Of a stretch of 62,661 nt of DNA, positions 27,543 through 36,012 are shown in pieces. The DNA is from an uncultured Pelagibacteraceae bacterium. GTDB lineage: Bacteria; Pseudomonadota; Alphaproteobacteria; Pelagibacterales; Pelagibacteraceae. How positions within the stretch are numbered: the first letter of the stretch is position 1; every line of letters begins with the position of its first letter. Below the pieces are notes generated by a model. It did not search any database. It was given only the letters and a program-made list of their open reading frames with translations, and was not told the origin of the DNA. The DNA lies in the NCBI GenBank assembly GCA_902591535.1, contig CACJBA010000005.1, forward strand, positions 1 through 62,661, written 5' to 3'. The position numbers and the translations under genes were made by a program.

Positions 27543-27953
27543 CTATATTTCCTCAAAATCTTTATTTATTGTCTCATTTTTATCATGAATAATGTTAGAA
27601 AAATTAACTAACAAACTATCTTTTTTTTTATCAATATTTTGAAATGCGAACCATATTTTGGGTGGAACATATAAAGTTCCTGATTTCTTGTTGCTAAGAT
27701 TAAATACAATTTTCTTATTTGTTTTTTTATCGTAAAAAATAAATTTTATCTTGCCAACTGGAACCGTTAAGTTCATATGCATTTTTTTATGAAATTTCCA
27801 CCCTTTTAAATAATTTTTTTTAACCCATGTAAAATACACCTCGCCAAAATTCAGAAAATTTTTGTCACTTTTTTTCATAAATTTTATAATATTACCTTTA
27901 GAATTTAATATTGTTTTTGTTTTATAAAATTTTATCTTTTTTAAATTAATCAT
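27543..27953 (-). CDS. RmlC-like cupin, CDP-keto-sugar epimerase candidate
   Basis: A 136-residue cupin related to dTDP-4-dehydrorhamnose 3,5-epimerase. WKFHKKMHMNLTVPVGKIKF holds the metal/active-site His region, followed by YVPPKIWFAFQNI. Between rfbG and rfbF it most likely epimerises CDP-4-keto-6-deoxyglucose, as AscE/AltA-type enzymes do. The start overlaps the rfbG stop by 8 bp. The exact stereochemistry is not readable from sequence. Confidence 0.75.
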   Translation of the reverse strand: MINLKKIKFYKTKTILNSKGNIIKFMKKSDKNFLNFGEVYFTWVKKNYLKGWKFHKKMHMNLTVPVGKIKFIFYDKKTNKKIVFNLSNKKSGTLYVPPKIWFAFQNIDKKKDSLLVNFSNIIHDKNETINKDFEEI

Positions 27954-29022
27954 TAAAAAAATTTCCTTCTTGTTCTAAAAAATAATTAATATCTCTATTT
28001 AATAATTCACTTACATTAGCATTATTTTTATAAAAATCATTATACCAGGTCATTGTTAACTCAACTGTTTTATCTAAACTTAAAATTTTTCTCCACTTTA
28101 GAATTTTTTGAGCCTTTATGGAATTTAATCTTAAAAGAGGATCTTCTTTAAAAAATTTTTCTTTGTAAATTTTAAATTTAGCATCTTTCCAATATTTTTG
28201 AGATAATTGTAAAACTTTTTTTACAGTTGCCACTTCATTTATTTTAGGTCCAAAGTTAAAACTTTCTCCATTTATATTTTTATTTTTTTTCAGGTGATAA
28301 GATAAAGCAATATAACCGCTTAATGGTTCTAAAACATGTTGCCAAGGTCTAGTTGAATTTGGACTTCTAATTTTGACTTTATTATTTGAAGCCCATGCTC
28401 TAACACAATCAGGCACTAATCTGTTTAGCGACCAATCACCACCCCCAATTACATTACCAGCTCTGGCCGTTGCAATTTTAATTTTTTTGTTTTTTTTTAA
28501 AATCGAATTAAAATAAGAGCTAAAAACTATCTCAGCACTTGCCTTTGAGGCACTATAAGGGTCATGTCCTCCAAGTCTATCATTTTCATGGTAACCTCTT
28601 AATAATTTTAAATTTTCATAACATTTATCACTAGTCACGATTACTGATATTGTATTTGTATTCAATTTATTTAAACAACTTAAAATATTTGCTGTTCCTA
28701 TTATATTTGTACTAAATGTTTCAAGGGGGTTGGTTACTGATTTTTTAACAAGTGCTTGTGCTGCAAAATGATAGATAATATCTGGCTTAAATTTTAAAAT
28801 ATTATTTTCTAATTTTTGATAATTTGCAATATCAAATCTTTTGTCAATTAATTTTTTTTTGTTAATAAATCTAAACAAACTTAATTTTTCATCATAACCA
28901 AGACTAATACCCATTATTTGAACGTTATACCTTGATAACCAATGGACTAACCAACTTCCTTTGAAGCCAGTATGTCCTGTAATAAGTATTTTTTTTTTAT
29001 TATAAAATTTTTTTAAATTCAC
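27946..29022 (-). CDS. rfbG: CDP-glucose 4,6-dehydratase
   Basis: A 358-residue extended SDR. ILITGHTGFKGSWLVHWL is the RfbG N-terminus, IYHFAAQALVKKS follows, VIVTSDKCYENL is the TSDK catalytic motif typical of CDP-glucose dehydratase, and YSASKASAE carries Tyr/Lys. AGNVIGGGDW and RPWQHVLEP follow. It produces CDP-4-keto-6-deoxyglucose. It is first in the four-gene rfbG-cupin-rfbF-SDR unit. No RfbH 3-dehydrase is present, so the product is probably a 6-deoxyhexose rather than a 3,6-dideoxyhexose. Confidence 0.93.
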   Translation of the reverse strand: MNLKKFYNKKKILITGHTGFKGSWLVHWLSRYNVQIMGISLGYDEKLSLFRFINKKKLIDKRFDIANYQKLENNILKFKPDIIYHFAAQALVKKSVTNPLETFSTNIIGTANILSCLNKLNTNTISVIVTSDKCYENLKLLRGYHENDRLGGHDPYSASKASAEIVFSSYFNSILKKNKKIKIATARAGNVIGGGDWSLNRLVPDCVRAWASNNKVKIRSPNSTRPWQHVLEPLSGYIALSYHLKKNKNINGESFNFGPKINEVATVKKVLQLSQKYWKDAKFKIYKEKFFKEDPLLRLNSIKAQKILKWRKILSLDKTVELTMTWYNDFYKNNANVSELLNRDINYFLEQEGNFFND

Positions 29023-29170
29023 TTTATGTTGTTATTATTCTTTTAAGTGTTCTTATGCAATAAAGAAAATTAAACAATTAAATATAAAATATTTATTAAA
29101 ATATATAAAACTTTTTAATAAAAAATATTTAAATGTTTTTCTCTAATAAAATCAATGATATGTTTTTTTT
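29023..29170. promoter_or_regulatory. Divergent promoter spacer
   Basis: 148 bp of almost pure A/T between the minus-strand rfbG unit and the plus-strand unknown operon. It has to provide both promoters. No gene and no convincing individual box. Confidence 0.3.
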
Positions 29171-29932
29171 ATGAATTTTTTTTATGGAATTAATAATAAT
29201 TTTTTGAAATCAGAAATTCAAATACCTACATTTCAAAATAGAAATTTTAAGAAAACAAATGTAAAGTTATTTAAATCTTATCCAGAAAATGGAAAATGGG
29301 TTTTACAAGAAGTTTATAAAAATAAAATTAATGATTATTTTTACATTTTAAAGAATGAAGATATTTTGAACAACGAAATTTTTTTTTTAGCGGATGATAA
29401 TATCTATGATAAATTTAACAATAAAAAGTTAGAAAACTTTAATAGTTTCACTGATACAAGTCCTGCCTTCAGAGCTAATTTAAAAATATATTTAAAACAG
29501 GGTGGATTTTCTTCATATCAATCAGAATACCCTTACAAAATGATTACAAAAAAAGGATCTATAGTAAGCCCAATTGCTTCAATAGCAAATTCTAATGCTG
29601 AAAAAAATTATGTATTTATAAAAAATATTTTTCAGGAACCAATTGAAGATATTTTTAGAGTATATCTAGTGAATTATAAAACTAAAAAAATTGAAGAACA
29701 ATTTGAAATTAAAACAAATTATACAAATTGTATTGAAATTAATAATAAACATATAAAACCTGAAATATTTCTTGTAACTGAAAAATATTTAGGAATACCA
29801 ATGTATGTTTCAATTAAAAATAATTTTTTGTCATTTGAACACACTCATCCACCTCATGAATATATTCTAAGTGAAAATAAATTTTTAAAAATTACTGATA
29901 TAAAAAAAGAAATAAATGAAATCATTAGTTAA
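29171..29932 (+). CDS. Unknown protein, His-rich C-terminal motif
   Basis: I do not recognise this 253-residue protein. It is hydrophilic, with no signal peptide or membrane segment, and reads as alternating short strands, like a beta-sandwich. Notable stretches are SFTDTSPAFRANLKIY (92-107), SSYQSEYPYKM (114-124) and the C-terminal FEHTHPPHE (222-230), rich in possible metal-binding His. The C-terminal half has the same strand order as the next protein. It overlaps that gene by 17 bp and a methyltransferase follows, so all three likely act together on the surface glycan. Confidence 0.6.
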   Translation: MNFFYGINNNFLKSEIQIPTFQNRNFKKTNVKLFKSYPENGKWVLQEVYKNKINDYFYILKNEDILNNEIFFLADDNIYDKFNNKKLENFNSFTDTSPAFRANLKIYLKQGGFSSYQSEYPYKMITKKGSIVSPIASIANSNAEKNYVFIKNIFQEPIEDIFRVYLVNYKTKKIEEQFEIKTNYTNCIEINNKHIKPEIFLVTEKYLGIPMYVSIKNNFLSFEHTHPPHEYILSENKFLKITDIKKEINEIIS

Positions 29933-30692
29933 AAAACTTGCAAATACAGATCTTGGAATTTTAATAAGAAATTCTATTAATTTTAAACCAGTTTATTACA
30001 AACATCACGAAAATAAATTTCCTGGAAGTGTTAGTGATGCTTTTCTATGGAGAACCGATAATGGATATAGAACTAAATTTAAATTTTCAGATATTTTAAA
30101 TTTATTTTATAAAATTGACGACTCTTGGGTTGAATTTCATTTTTATTCAAAAACAAATAAATTAATTAAAATAGAAAAAAAGAACAATTTACTTCTATCA
30201 AATGAATTTGAAATTAATTCAAAATATTTAGATAATTTAGAAGATTATGGAACATTTTATATTTTTCACTATTCAAAAAATAAAACGAAGATTACAAATG
30301 AAGATATTATCAGTAATAGATGTTATCTTGGCTATTCTCAAAATAATAATTTATACACCTTTGTTCATGGCAATACTTTTGCAAAATTTTCAAATATCAA
30401 TTCTAAAAGTGAAGTTTTAACGAATATAGTCAAAACATCATTTTTGAAAAATCAAACATATACTATTCAAAAATATTTTGAAGGTTTTGATAAAAATGAA
30501 TTATTTTTTTCAAATCCAACAAATAAACTTATAAAATTTTCAATAGATAGAAGAAACTATAAGTTAAAACCTAATAATACTTTAAAATTAGAAACAGCAA
30601 GTCCTATAGTCTCAATAAATTCAAACTGTATGTTTTTTAGGCCAATTATATTTAGTTATAAAGGGAAATATATGGATGTTCACCACGCATAA
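29916..30692 (+). CDS. Unknown protein, distant relative of preceding gene
   Basis: I do not recognise this 258-residue protein. It has a conserved-looking SDAFLWRTDNGYRTKF stretch at 40-55, then a strand-rich body. The C-terminus IIFSYKGKYMDVHHA resembles in position and pattern the YVSIKNNFLSFEHTHPPHE end of the protein encoded just upstream. Both proteins lack export signals and membrane helices. A cytoplasmic role in glycan modification or assembly is inferred only from context. It overlaps the upstream gene by 17 bp and ends 6 bp before the methyltransferase. Confidence 0.6.
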   Translation: MKSLVKKLANTDLGILIRNSINFKPVYYKHHENKFPGSVSDAFLWRTDNGYRTKFKFSDILNLFYKIDDSWVEFHFYSKTNKLIKIEKKNNLLLSNEFEINSKYLDNLEDYGTFYIFHYSKNKTKITNEDIISNRCYLGYSQNNNLYTFVHGNTFAKFSNINSKSEVLTNIVKTSFLKNQTYTIQKYFEGFDKNELFFSNPTNKLIKFSIDRRNYKLKPNNTLKLETASPIVSINSNCMFFRPIIFSYKGKYMDVHHA

Positions 30693-30698
30693 TTTAAA

Positions 30699-31532
30699 AT
30701 GATAAAAGAGCTCGCAAAAAAAATTCTAAATAATTTAATTAAGCCTCATAAAGTTCCAAAAAAAATACTTTATAAATTTAATTATTATTCTAATTATAAA
30801 AAATATAATCAAAGTTTATTTGAAAAGGAACAAAACGATTATTTTAGTTATTATGGACTGGACAGAAAAAAAGGTCTTGATAATTTAAATTTAGTAAAAA
30901 AAGAATTATCTAAGAATGTTGATATAAATAGAGGAATGAGTTCAGAACATGAAGTTTTTTTTTCAAGTTTGTCATTAAACAAAGATCATCCAATAACTGA
31001 TATATTAGAAATAGGAACATTTGACGGTTTCAATGCTTTGTTGTTGTCAAAATTATTTACACAAACGAATATTGACACTATTGACCTTCCTGAAAATAAC
31101 GAGGATTTTATAAATTTTTACGATAGAAAAAAAAAAGTTAATAAATTTATTCAAGATAGAAACAATATTTTATCAGAAAATAAAAATATACGATTTTTTA
31201 CACTCAATTCTTTGAGATTACTAAATCATAAAAAAAAGTATGATTTAATCTGGATTGATGGAGCTCATGGTTACCCGATTGTTTGTATTGATATAATTAA
31301 TGCACTTCATCTAATAAACGAAAAAGGTATTATTGTATGTGATGATGTTCATAAAAATTTAAATCAAATTGACTCTGATAGAATGTATCATTCGATTGCT
31401 TCCTATGAAACTCTCTGTGAATTGGATAAAGAGAACTTAATTAAATTTAAATTAATATATAAAAGATTGGATCCTAAAAGTAATTGTCTAAAAAGTGAAA
31501 GAAAATTCTTAGCAATTGTAACTAAATCTTAA
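30699..31532 (+). CDS. Class I methyltransferase (Methyltransf_24-like)
   Basis: A 277-residue protein with a basic N-terminus. Motif I is DILEIGTFDGFNALLL at 101-116, IDLPE ends strand 2, and LIWIDGAHGYP near 180 plus GIIVCDDVHKN are the acidic motifs of Methyltransf_24-type enzymes. It likely methylates a sugar or a small group on the glycan. It is the third gene of a plus-strand trio whose other members are unknown. It converges on the cyclase gene with 53 bp between stops. Confidence 0.75.
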   Translation: MIKELAKKILNNLIKPHKVPKKILYKFNYYSNYKKYNQSLFEKEQNDYFSYYGLDRKKGLDNLNLVKKELSKNVDINRGMSSEHEVFFSSLSLNKDHPITDILEIGTFDGFNALLLSKLFTQTNIDTIDLPENNEDFINFYDRKKKVNKFIQDRNNILSENKNIRFFTLNSLRLLNHKKKYDLIWIDGAHGYPIVCIDIINALHLINEKGIIVCDDVHKNLNQIDSDRMYHSIASYETLCELDKENLIKFKLIYKRLDPKSNCLKSERKFLAIVTKS

Positions 31533-31585
31533 AATTCATAATTTTTAAGCTAAATAAATAATATTTTTAATGAATCTCAATTACT

Positions 31586-32683
31586 CTAAGACAAAATGCT
31601 TTTAAAACATTTTTTAATTAAATTTTTATCTGTTTCATAAATTATTTGTCCAGTACCTTTTTTTTTTGAAATAATAAAACGCATCCCATGAATTGTTCTT
31701 TTTTTGTCGTTATTGAGATTTTTAATTAAGTTCTTAACATTTATTTTCTTTTTAATTTTTAAATCAGAAAAATTTGTTGGTAACTTAAAATTTTTAAGTA
31801 AAAGTTTATTTGCTTTAACTGTGTTTAAATTATATTTTTGATCTACTAATTTACTGGCTGCGACTATACCAAGAGATACTGCTTCGCCATGTGTTAAAAA
31901 TTTTTGATTAATACCAAAATATCCCTCCAAAGCTTGACCAAATGTATGTCCATAGTTCAATAATAATCTTTGATTGCTCTCTTTTTCATCTGAGGTAGTA
32001 ATCAATAACTTAATTTTTACTGATTTTACAATTGTTTCAAAAATAATTTTTGGTGTTAACTTCAAAATATCATCTTTATTTTTATCCAAAAAATCGAATA
32101 GTTCCTCATCAAATATAATTGCTTTTTTAATTATCTCAGCTAATCCTGATATTAAATCTCTCTGATTTAATGTTTTGAGAAATCTAATATCAATAAAACT
32201 ACTTTTTGGATGAAAATATGTGCCACATAAATTTACTACATCATTTCTATTAAATCCCGTTTTTCCTCCTATAGAACTATCAATCATACTTGTCATAGAG
32301 GTTGGCACATGAATTAATTTTAGTCCTCTATGATAAATTGAAGCCGCAAAGCCTACTATATCCCCTACTACACCTCCACCAATAGATATTATTTCACAAT
32401 CTCTACTAATACTATTTTTATAAAAAAATTCGATTATCTTATCTGCATATTTGCTAGTCTTGTTTTTAATACCTGACTTAAAATATAAGACTTTACTATT
32501 CTTTAAGATTTTTGAAAATTTTTCATCTGGATGTTTTTTTTTATCTTTAAAAACATCATCACAAATAATTAAATAATTATTTTTTAAACTTCGCAGATGT
32601 ATTTCAAGTTGCTTTATAGCATTATCAGATATGTAAATAGGATATTTTTCACCTCTATAATTTGCTTCTAGTATAGATAGCAT
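31586..32683 (-). CDS. 3-dehydroquinate-synthase-like sugar phosphate cyclase
   Basis: A 365-residue AroB-family protein. It has the NAD loop GGGVVGD (102-108), GGKTG with K141, metal ligands E183, H246 and H265, and R239/N243. Two DHQ-synthase active-site residues differ. The Lys of the GKNMIG motif is V150 (N151 kept), and the second His of GHTFGH is Q250. Both lie around the substrate phosphate in DHQ synthase, so another sugar phosphate is likely and a cyclitol product is possible. It follows the KdsB-like gene by 8 bp. True AroB cannot be excluded; shikimate genes are absent here. Confidence 0.8.
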   Translation of the reverse strand: MLSILEANYRGEKYPIYISDNAIKQLEIHLRSLKNNYLIICDDVFKDKKKHPDEKFSKILKNSKVLYFKSGIKNKTSKYADKIIEFFYKNSISRDCEIISIGGGVVGDIVGFAASIYHRGLKLIHVPTSMTSMIDSSIGGKTGFNRNDVVNLCGTYFHPKSSFIDIRFLKTLNQRDLISGLAEIIKKAIIFDEELFDFLDKNKDDILKLTPKIIFETIVKSVKIKLLITTSDEKESNQRLLLNYGHTFGQALEGYFGINQKFLTHGEAVSLGIVAASKLVDQKYNLNTVKANKLLLKNFKLPTNFSDLKIKKKINVKNLIKNLNNDKKRTIHGMRFIISKKKGTGQIIYETDKNLIKKCFKSILS

Positions 32684-32691
32684 TACTTTAA

Positions 32692-33435
32692 TTAATATCT
32701 TTTTCTAAATGGATCATTACTCATGGCTATTTTAGCTTTTAAATAATCATCATTAATATCAACGGAAAAAGATTTTTCCTTTATTTTATAAGAAAATACG
32801 TTCATATCATTTTCAAGAGCTCTTAAAAGCTCTATATCTTCTATCGTTTCTAAATTTGAAGGTTTTAATTTTTTATATTTCATTAATCCACTGTATGAAA
32901 ATGTAATTACAGAAACATGTTTATCAACAAAACTTACTGAATTTTTATAATTATAAGGAATTTTCGCTCTTGATAAATACATGATTCTATTTGTTTTTGA
33001 ACTTAAAACCCTCACATTAGTCTCACTAGAGTCGTAAGACATCAAACGAGTAGGAATAACTATTTCTGGATTATATTTATTTTTTAAATGAAAATTGACA
33101 ACCTTATCAATAGTTTTTGGACTAGTTAAAGGCTCATCACCTTGTACATCTACAATTAAATAATTTTTAAATTTTTTTGCAACACTAGCTATTCTTTCTG
33201 TACCATTTTTAAAATTCTTTTTTGTTTTTATTGTAAGAATGTTGTATTTTTTACATGCTTCAATTATTTCGTCGCTATCTGTGCAAACATAAACTTCATT
33301 TATCATTTTTGAGAGCATCGCTCTCTTTGCGGTGTGAACTATAATTGGATAGCCATCTATATCTAATAGAGCTTTGCCAGGTAATCTTTTTGACTCTAAT
33401 CTTGAAGGAATAAGTGCTACTACTTTTTTTTTCAT
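32692..33435 (-). CDS. KdsB-like cytidylyltransferase
   Basis: A 247-residue nucleotidyltransferase starting MKKKVVALIPSRLESKRLPG, with VQGDEPL and ETIEDIELLRAL, matching CMP-Kdo synthetase. I take the start at 33435. That ATG overlaps the SDR stop as ATGA and gives the family N-terminus; the in-frame ATG at 33447 adds only four residues. CMP-Kdo synthesis for lipid A is one possibility. Its place between an SDR and a cyclase-like gene instead suggests that it activates an unusual acid or cyclitol with CTP. It ends 8 bp before the cyclase gene. Confidence 0.82.
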   Translation of the reverse strand: MKKKVVALIPSRLESKRLPGKALLDIDGYPIIVHTAKRAMLSKMINEVYVCTDSDEIIEACKKYNILTIKTKKNFKNGTERIASVAKKFKNYLIVDVQGDEPLTSPKTIDKVVNFHLKNKYNPEIVIPTRLMSYDSSETNVRVLSSKTNRIMYLSRAKIPYNYKNSVSFVDKHVSVITFSYSGLMKYKKLKPSNLETIEDIELLRALENDMNVFSYKIKEKSFSVDINDDYLKAKIAMSNDPFRKRY

Positions 33436-34166
33436 GAGACGTTCCATCCTCCATCTACGTAAATTGTAGATCCAGTAATATAGGAACTTTTTTCAGAAAT
33501 CAAAAATTCTATTACGTTTGAAACTTCATCTGGTTTCCCCCATCTTCCCATTGGAGTTCTCCCTATAATCCACTTGTTTAAATTTTTTTGTTTTTTTATA
33601 AAATTATTGTAATACGAAGATTTTATAAATCCAGGTGCTATTAAATTAATTCTTACGTTTTTTCTAGCATATTCGACCGCTACACTCTTTAAAAAACCTT
33701 CTAGTGCCATTTTAGAAGACGCATAAGAAGATAGGTCTTTAAATCCAAGGTTGCCTACAATTGATGAAATACAAACAATACTTGTTGAAGTTTTTTTTTT
33801 TTTGAAATATTTAAGAAACTCCTCAATAATAACGACATTGGAATGAAAATTAACATTTAGTGTGTAACTTCTTTTTTCTAAATTCATTTTTTGGATCGAA
33901 TCTCTGTGCCTAACCCCAGCATTACACACCATAAAATCTATTTTATGTTTTTTATATATTTCGTGAACTAACTTTTTATCTTCTAAAAGATTATCACCTA
34001 AGGGATGATATATGTTTTTAATAAAATTTTTATCTTTAAAGAGTCTATCAACTTCTTTAGTTTTAGTTTTAGTAATCGATATAATTTTGTATTTGTTTTT
34101 TAATAGTAATTTTAATGTAGATAAACCTATTCCTTTGCCAGTTCCAGTTATAATTCCAGTTTTCAT
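33432..34166 (-). CDS. FabG-type short-chain dehydrogenase
   Basis: A 244-residue classical SDR. GIITGTGKGIGLST is the NAD(P) loop, MVCNAGV and SSIVGNLGF follow, and the catalytic YASSK is near 150. APGFIKS and GSTIYVDGGW end the fold. It probably oxidises or reduces a hydroxyl of the glycan precursor made by the coupled cytidylyltransferase and cyclase. It contains a 13-T run (33791-33803, plus strand) in the lysine cluster FKKKKTS. Confidence 0.85.
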   Translation of the reverse strand: MKTGIITGTGKGIGLSTLKLLLKNKYKIISITKTKTKEVDRLFKDKNFIKNIYHPLGDNLLEDKKLVHEIYKKHKIDFMVCNAGVRHRDSIQKMNLEKRSYTLNVNFHSNVVIIEEFLKYFKKKKTSTSIVCISSIVGNLGFKDLSSYASSKMALEGFLKSVAVEYARKNVRINLIAPGFIKSSYYNNFIKKQKNLNKWIIGRTPMGRWGKPDEVSNVIEFLISEKSSYITGSTIYVDGGWNVS

Positions 34167-34227
34167 TATTTTAAAAATTAATCATGACTATAATCCAGTT
34201 TTTTCTAAATAGAAATATAGATTAGTT

Positions 34228-36012
34228 TCATTTATTCAAAAAATCACGCCATAGTTTTAAATCTTTGTCTAAATATAAATAATCTTTTTGATCATTAAGT
34301 ATAGCTTCATTATTATAATTAGAAGTTAACTCATGTAATATTTTTGATAAAGATACCGCATCGTGAGCGAAATATAAATTTGTTGCTTTTTCTACTGCCG
34401 GTATTGGCAAAGCTGCTAATGAGACAAGAGATACAGTCTCTTTATTCTTTAGAACTGACTCTAGCAGGACTGATGAGCCACTGGCTATATATACTATATC
34501 CGAATATTCAAATGATTCTACTGCAGTTTTCGAAAGAATTTCATAAGGGGGAAATTTCTTTAAAGATTTTATTATAGAACTTACTGGTAAAAGATGATGT
34601 TCTTTTATGTAAACTTTTTCAAATGTTACACCAGATATTGAGAGGGTTTCAAGTAATTCAGTTGTTTCTTTAAGAATATTTGAAGTAAATATTAAAATTG
34701 TTTTTGCTAATTTAATTTTTTTATCAGTTTTTTTTTTTGAAATATCAGACAAGTAATTATACCTTTGAGCCTCTATTTTTAATACTTGATTTTTATTAAA
34801 TCCATTTTTTAATAAAAGAGATTTAATAAAATCACTATTTGCACCTACAAAAATTGGTAAATAAAAATATGGATGAATTATTTTAGAATGATAATAATTC
34901 ATCACATTTTGTCTTGCTATTGAATGTATAACACCTTTTGTTTTTATACTATTATTTTGAGCAATCTTATTTAATATTTGTTCCCAGGGTTGAAATTCCA
35001 TTAAATATAAAACTTCTTTTACGTGCGGGTTTAATAGAAAAAAATTAAAAAGTTTTTTTTCAAAAATTATTAATTTTATTAGTAAAATTGAATTTGAATT
35101 ATGCCAATCACTCTTGAATAAGTAAAAATAATTTATTTTTTCAAAATAAAAAATATCTTTGAGTTTAATTGAATTTAATTTTTTTCTAATTTTAAAAAAT
35201 TTAAATATAACATGCAAAAAATCCTTAAAAGAAAAATAAGCATCTAAAAACCCATAAGAATTTACCTTAGCGTTGACTTGTTTATTCTCGTATCCTAGTT
35301 TTGATATATCTCCAACATATTGAAATAACCAAGAATGATTTTCATTTAACAATTCAGATACTTTTTCAAAATATTTACTTGAAAACCCATTATTAAATGA
35401 ATGTCCTTCTGGATAATAATAACTAAATACTACTTTGCTAGATAAACTATTTTTAGAAAATATTTTCTGTTTTTTTTTTTTATATTCACTAAATAAACAA
35501 CTAAACAAAGATCCAATAGGATTTTTTTGTTCTAATTGCTTAATTGAATCTTTAATACGTATTTTTTCATCTTTAGAACTTATTATTTCAATAGAGAAAT
35601 TAAATATATTTTTATTAGATTTAAAAAAATTTTCAATTTCTTGAGACGAATTTAAAAGATAAATGTTTTTTATTTTTTCTTTTTTTATAAAATCTAATAT
35701 TAAATAAAGTTTAAAAAATTTATAAACTGAATTTATTTTATTTGGGGCCGCCTCAAAAAAAAGATTTGATAATAGATAACTAAAATCTTTATCTTTGTCT
35801 AACTGTGGCTTTATTTTTTGAAATACTTCTAATTGAAAAGCTAACCATTTTTCTCTTAAAAAATTCTGTTTTTGTTGAAACTCTCTAATTATTGAAAATT
35901 GATTATTAAATCCATTTTGTATTTTTTCTAAAAAAACAACTTTTGAGTTATTCTTAAATTCAATTTTATCTTTAAAATCCTCACCATCACAAATATACAA
36001 ATTATCTATCAT
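34228..36012 (-). CDS. Surface carbohydrate biosynthesis protein, GT-B-like
   Basis: A 594-residue protein with no membrane segments. The C-terminal half looks like the second GT-B domain of capsule/lipid A-type transferases: ILIFTSNILKETTELLETL, VYIKEHHLLPVSS and the conserved SGSSVLLESVLKNKETV. The last is the serine-rich donor loop seen in surface carbohydrate proteins of Leptospira-type O-antigen loci. The N-terminal half is divergent. It overlaps the upstream protein by 11 bp and both seem to be transferases of one unit. A glycosyltransferase role is inferred from fold and context. Confidence 0.6.
   Translation of the reverse strand: MIDNLYICDGEDFKDKIEFKNNSKVVFLEKIQNGFNNQFSIIREFQQKQNFLREKWLAFQLEVFQKIKPQLDKDKDFSYLLSNLFFEAAPNKINSVYKFFKLYLILDFIKKEKIKNIYLLNSSQEIENFFKSNKNIFNFSIEIISSKDEKIRIKDSIKQLEQKNPIGSLFSCLFSEYKKKKQKIFSKNSLSSKVVFSYYYPEGHSFNNGFSSKYFEKVSELLNENHSWLFQYVGDISKLGYENKQVNAKVNSYGFLDAYFSFKDFLHVIFKFFKIRKKLNSIKLKDIFYFEKINYFYLFKSDWHNSNSILLIKLIIFEKKLFNFFLLNPHVKEVLYLMEFQPWEQILNKIAQNNSIKTKGVIHSIARQNVMNYYHSKIIHPYFYLPIFVGANSDFIKSLLLKNGFNKNQVLKIEAQRYNYLSDISKKKTDKKIKLAKTILIFTSNILKETTELLETLSISGVTFEKVYIKEHHLLPVSSIIKSLKKFPPYEILSKTAVESFEYSDIVYIASGSSVLLESVLKNKETVSLVSLAALPIPAVEKATNLYFAHDAVSLSKILHELTSNYNNEAILNDQKDYLYLDKDLKLWRDFLNK

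Noticed and set aside
31586..32683. Calling this gene aroB
   Set aside because: Two substrate-site residues are changed, it lies inside a glycan unit, and no shikimate gene is near, so the housekeeping name would overstate the evidence.
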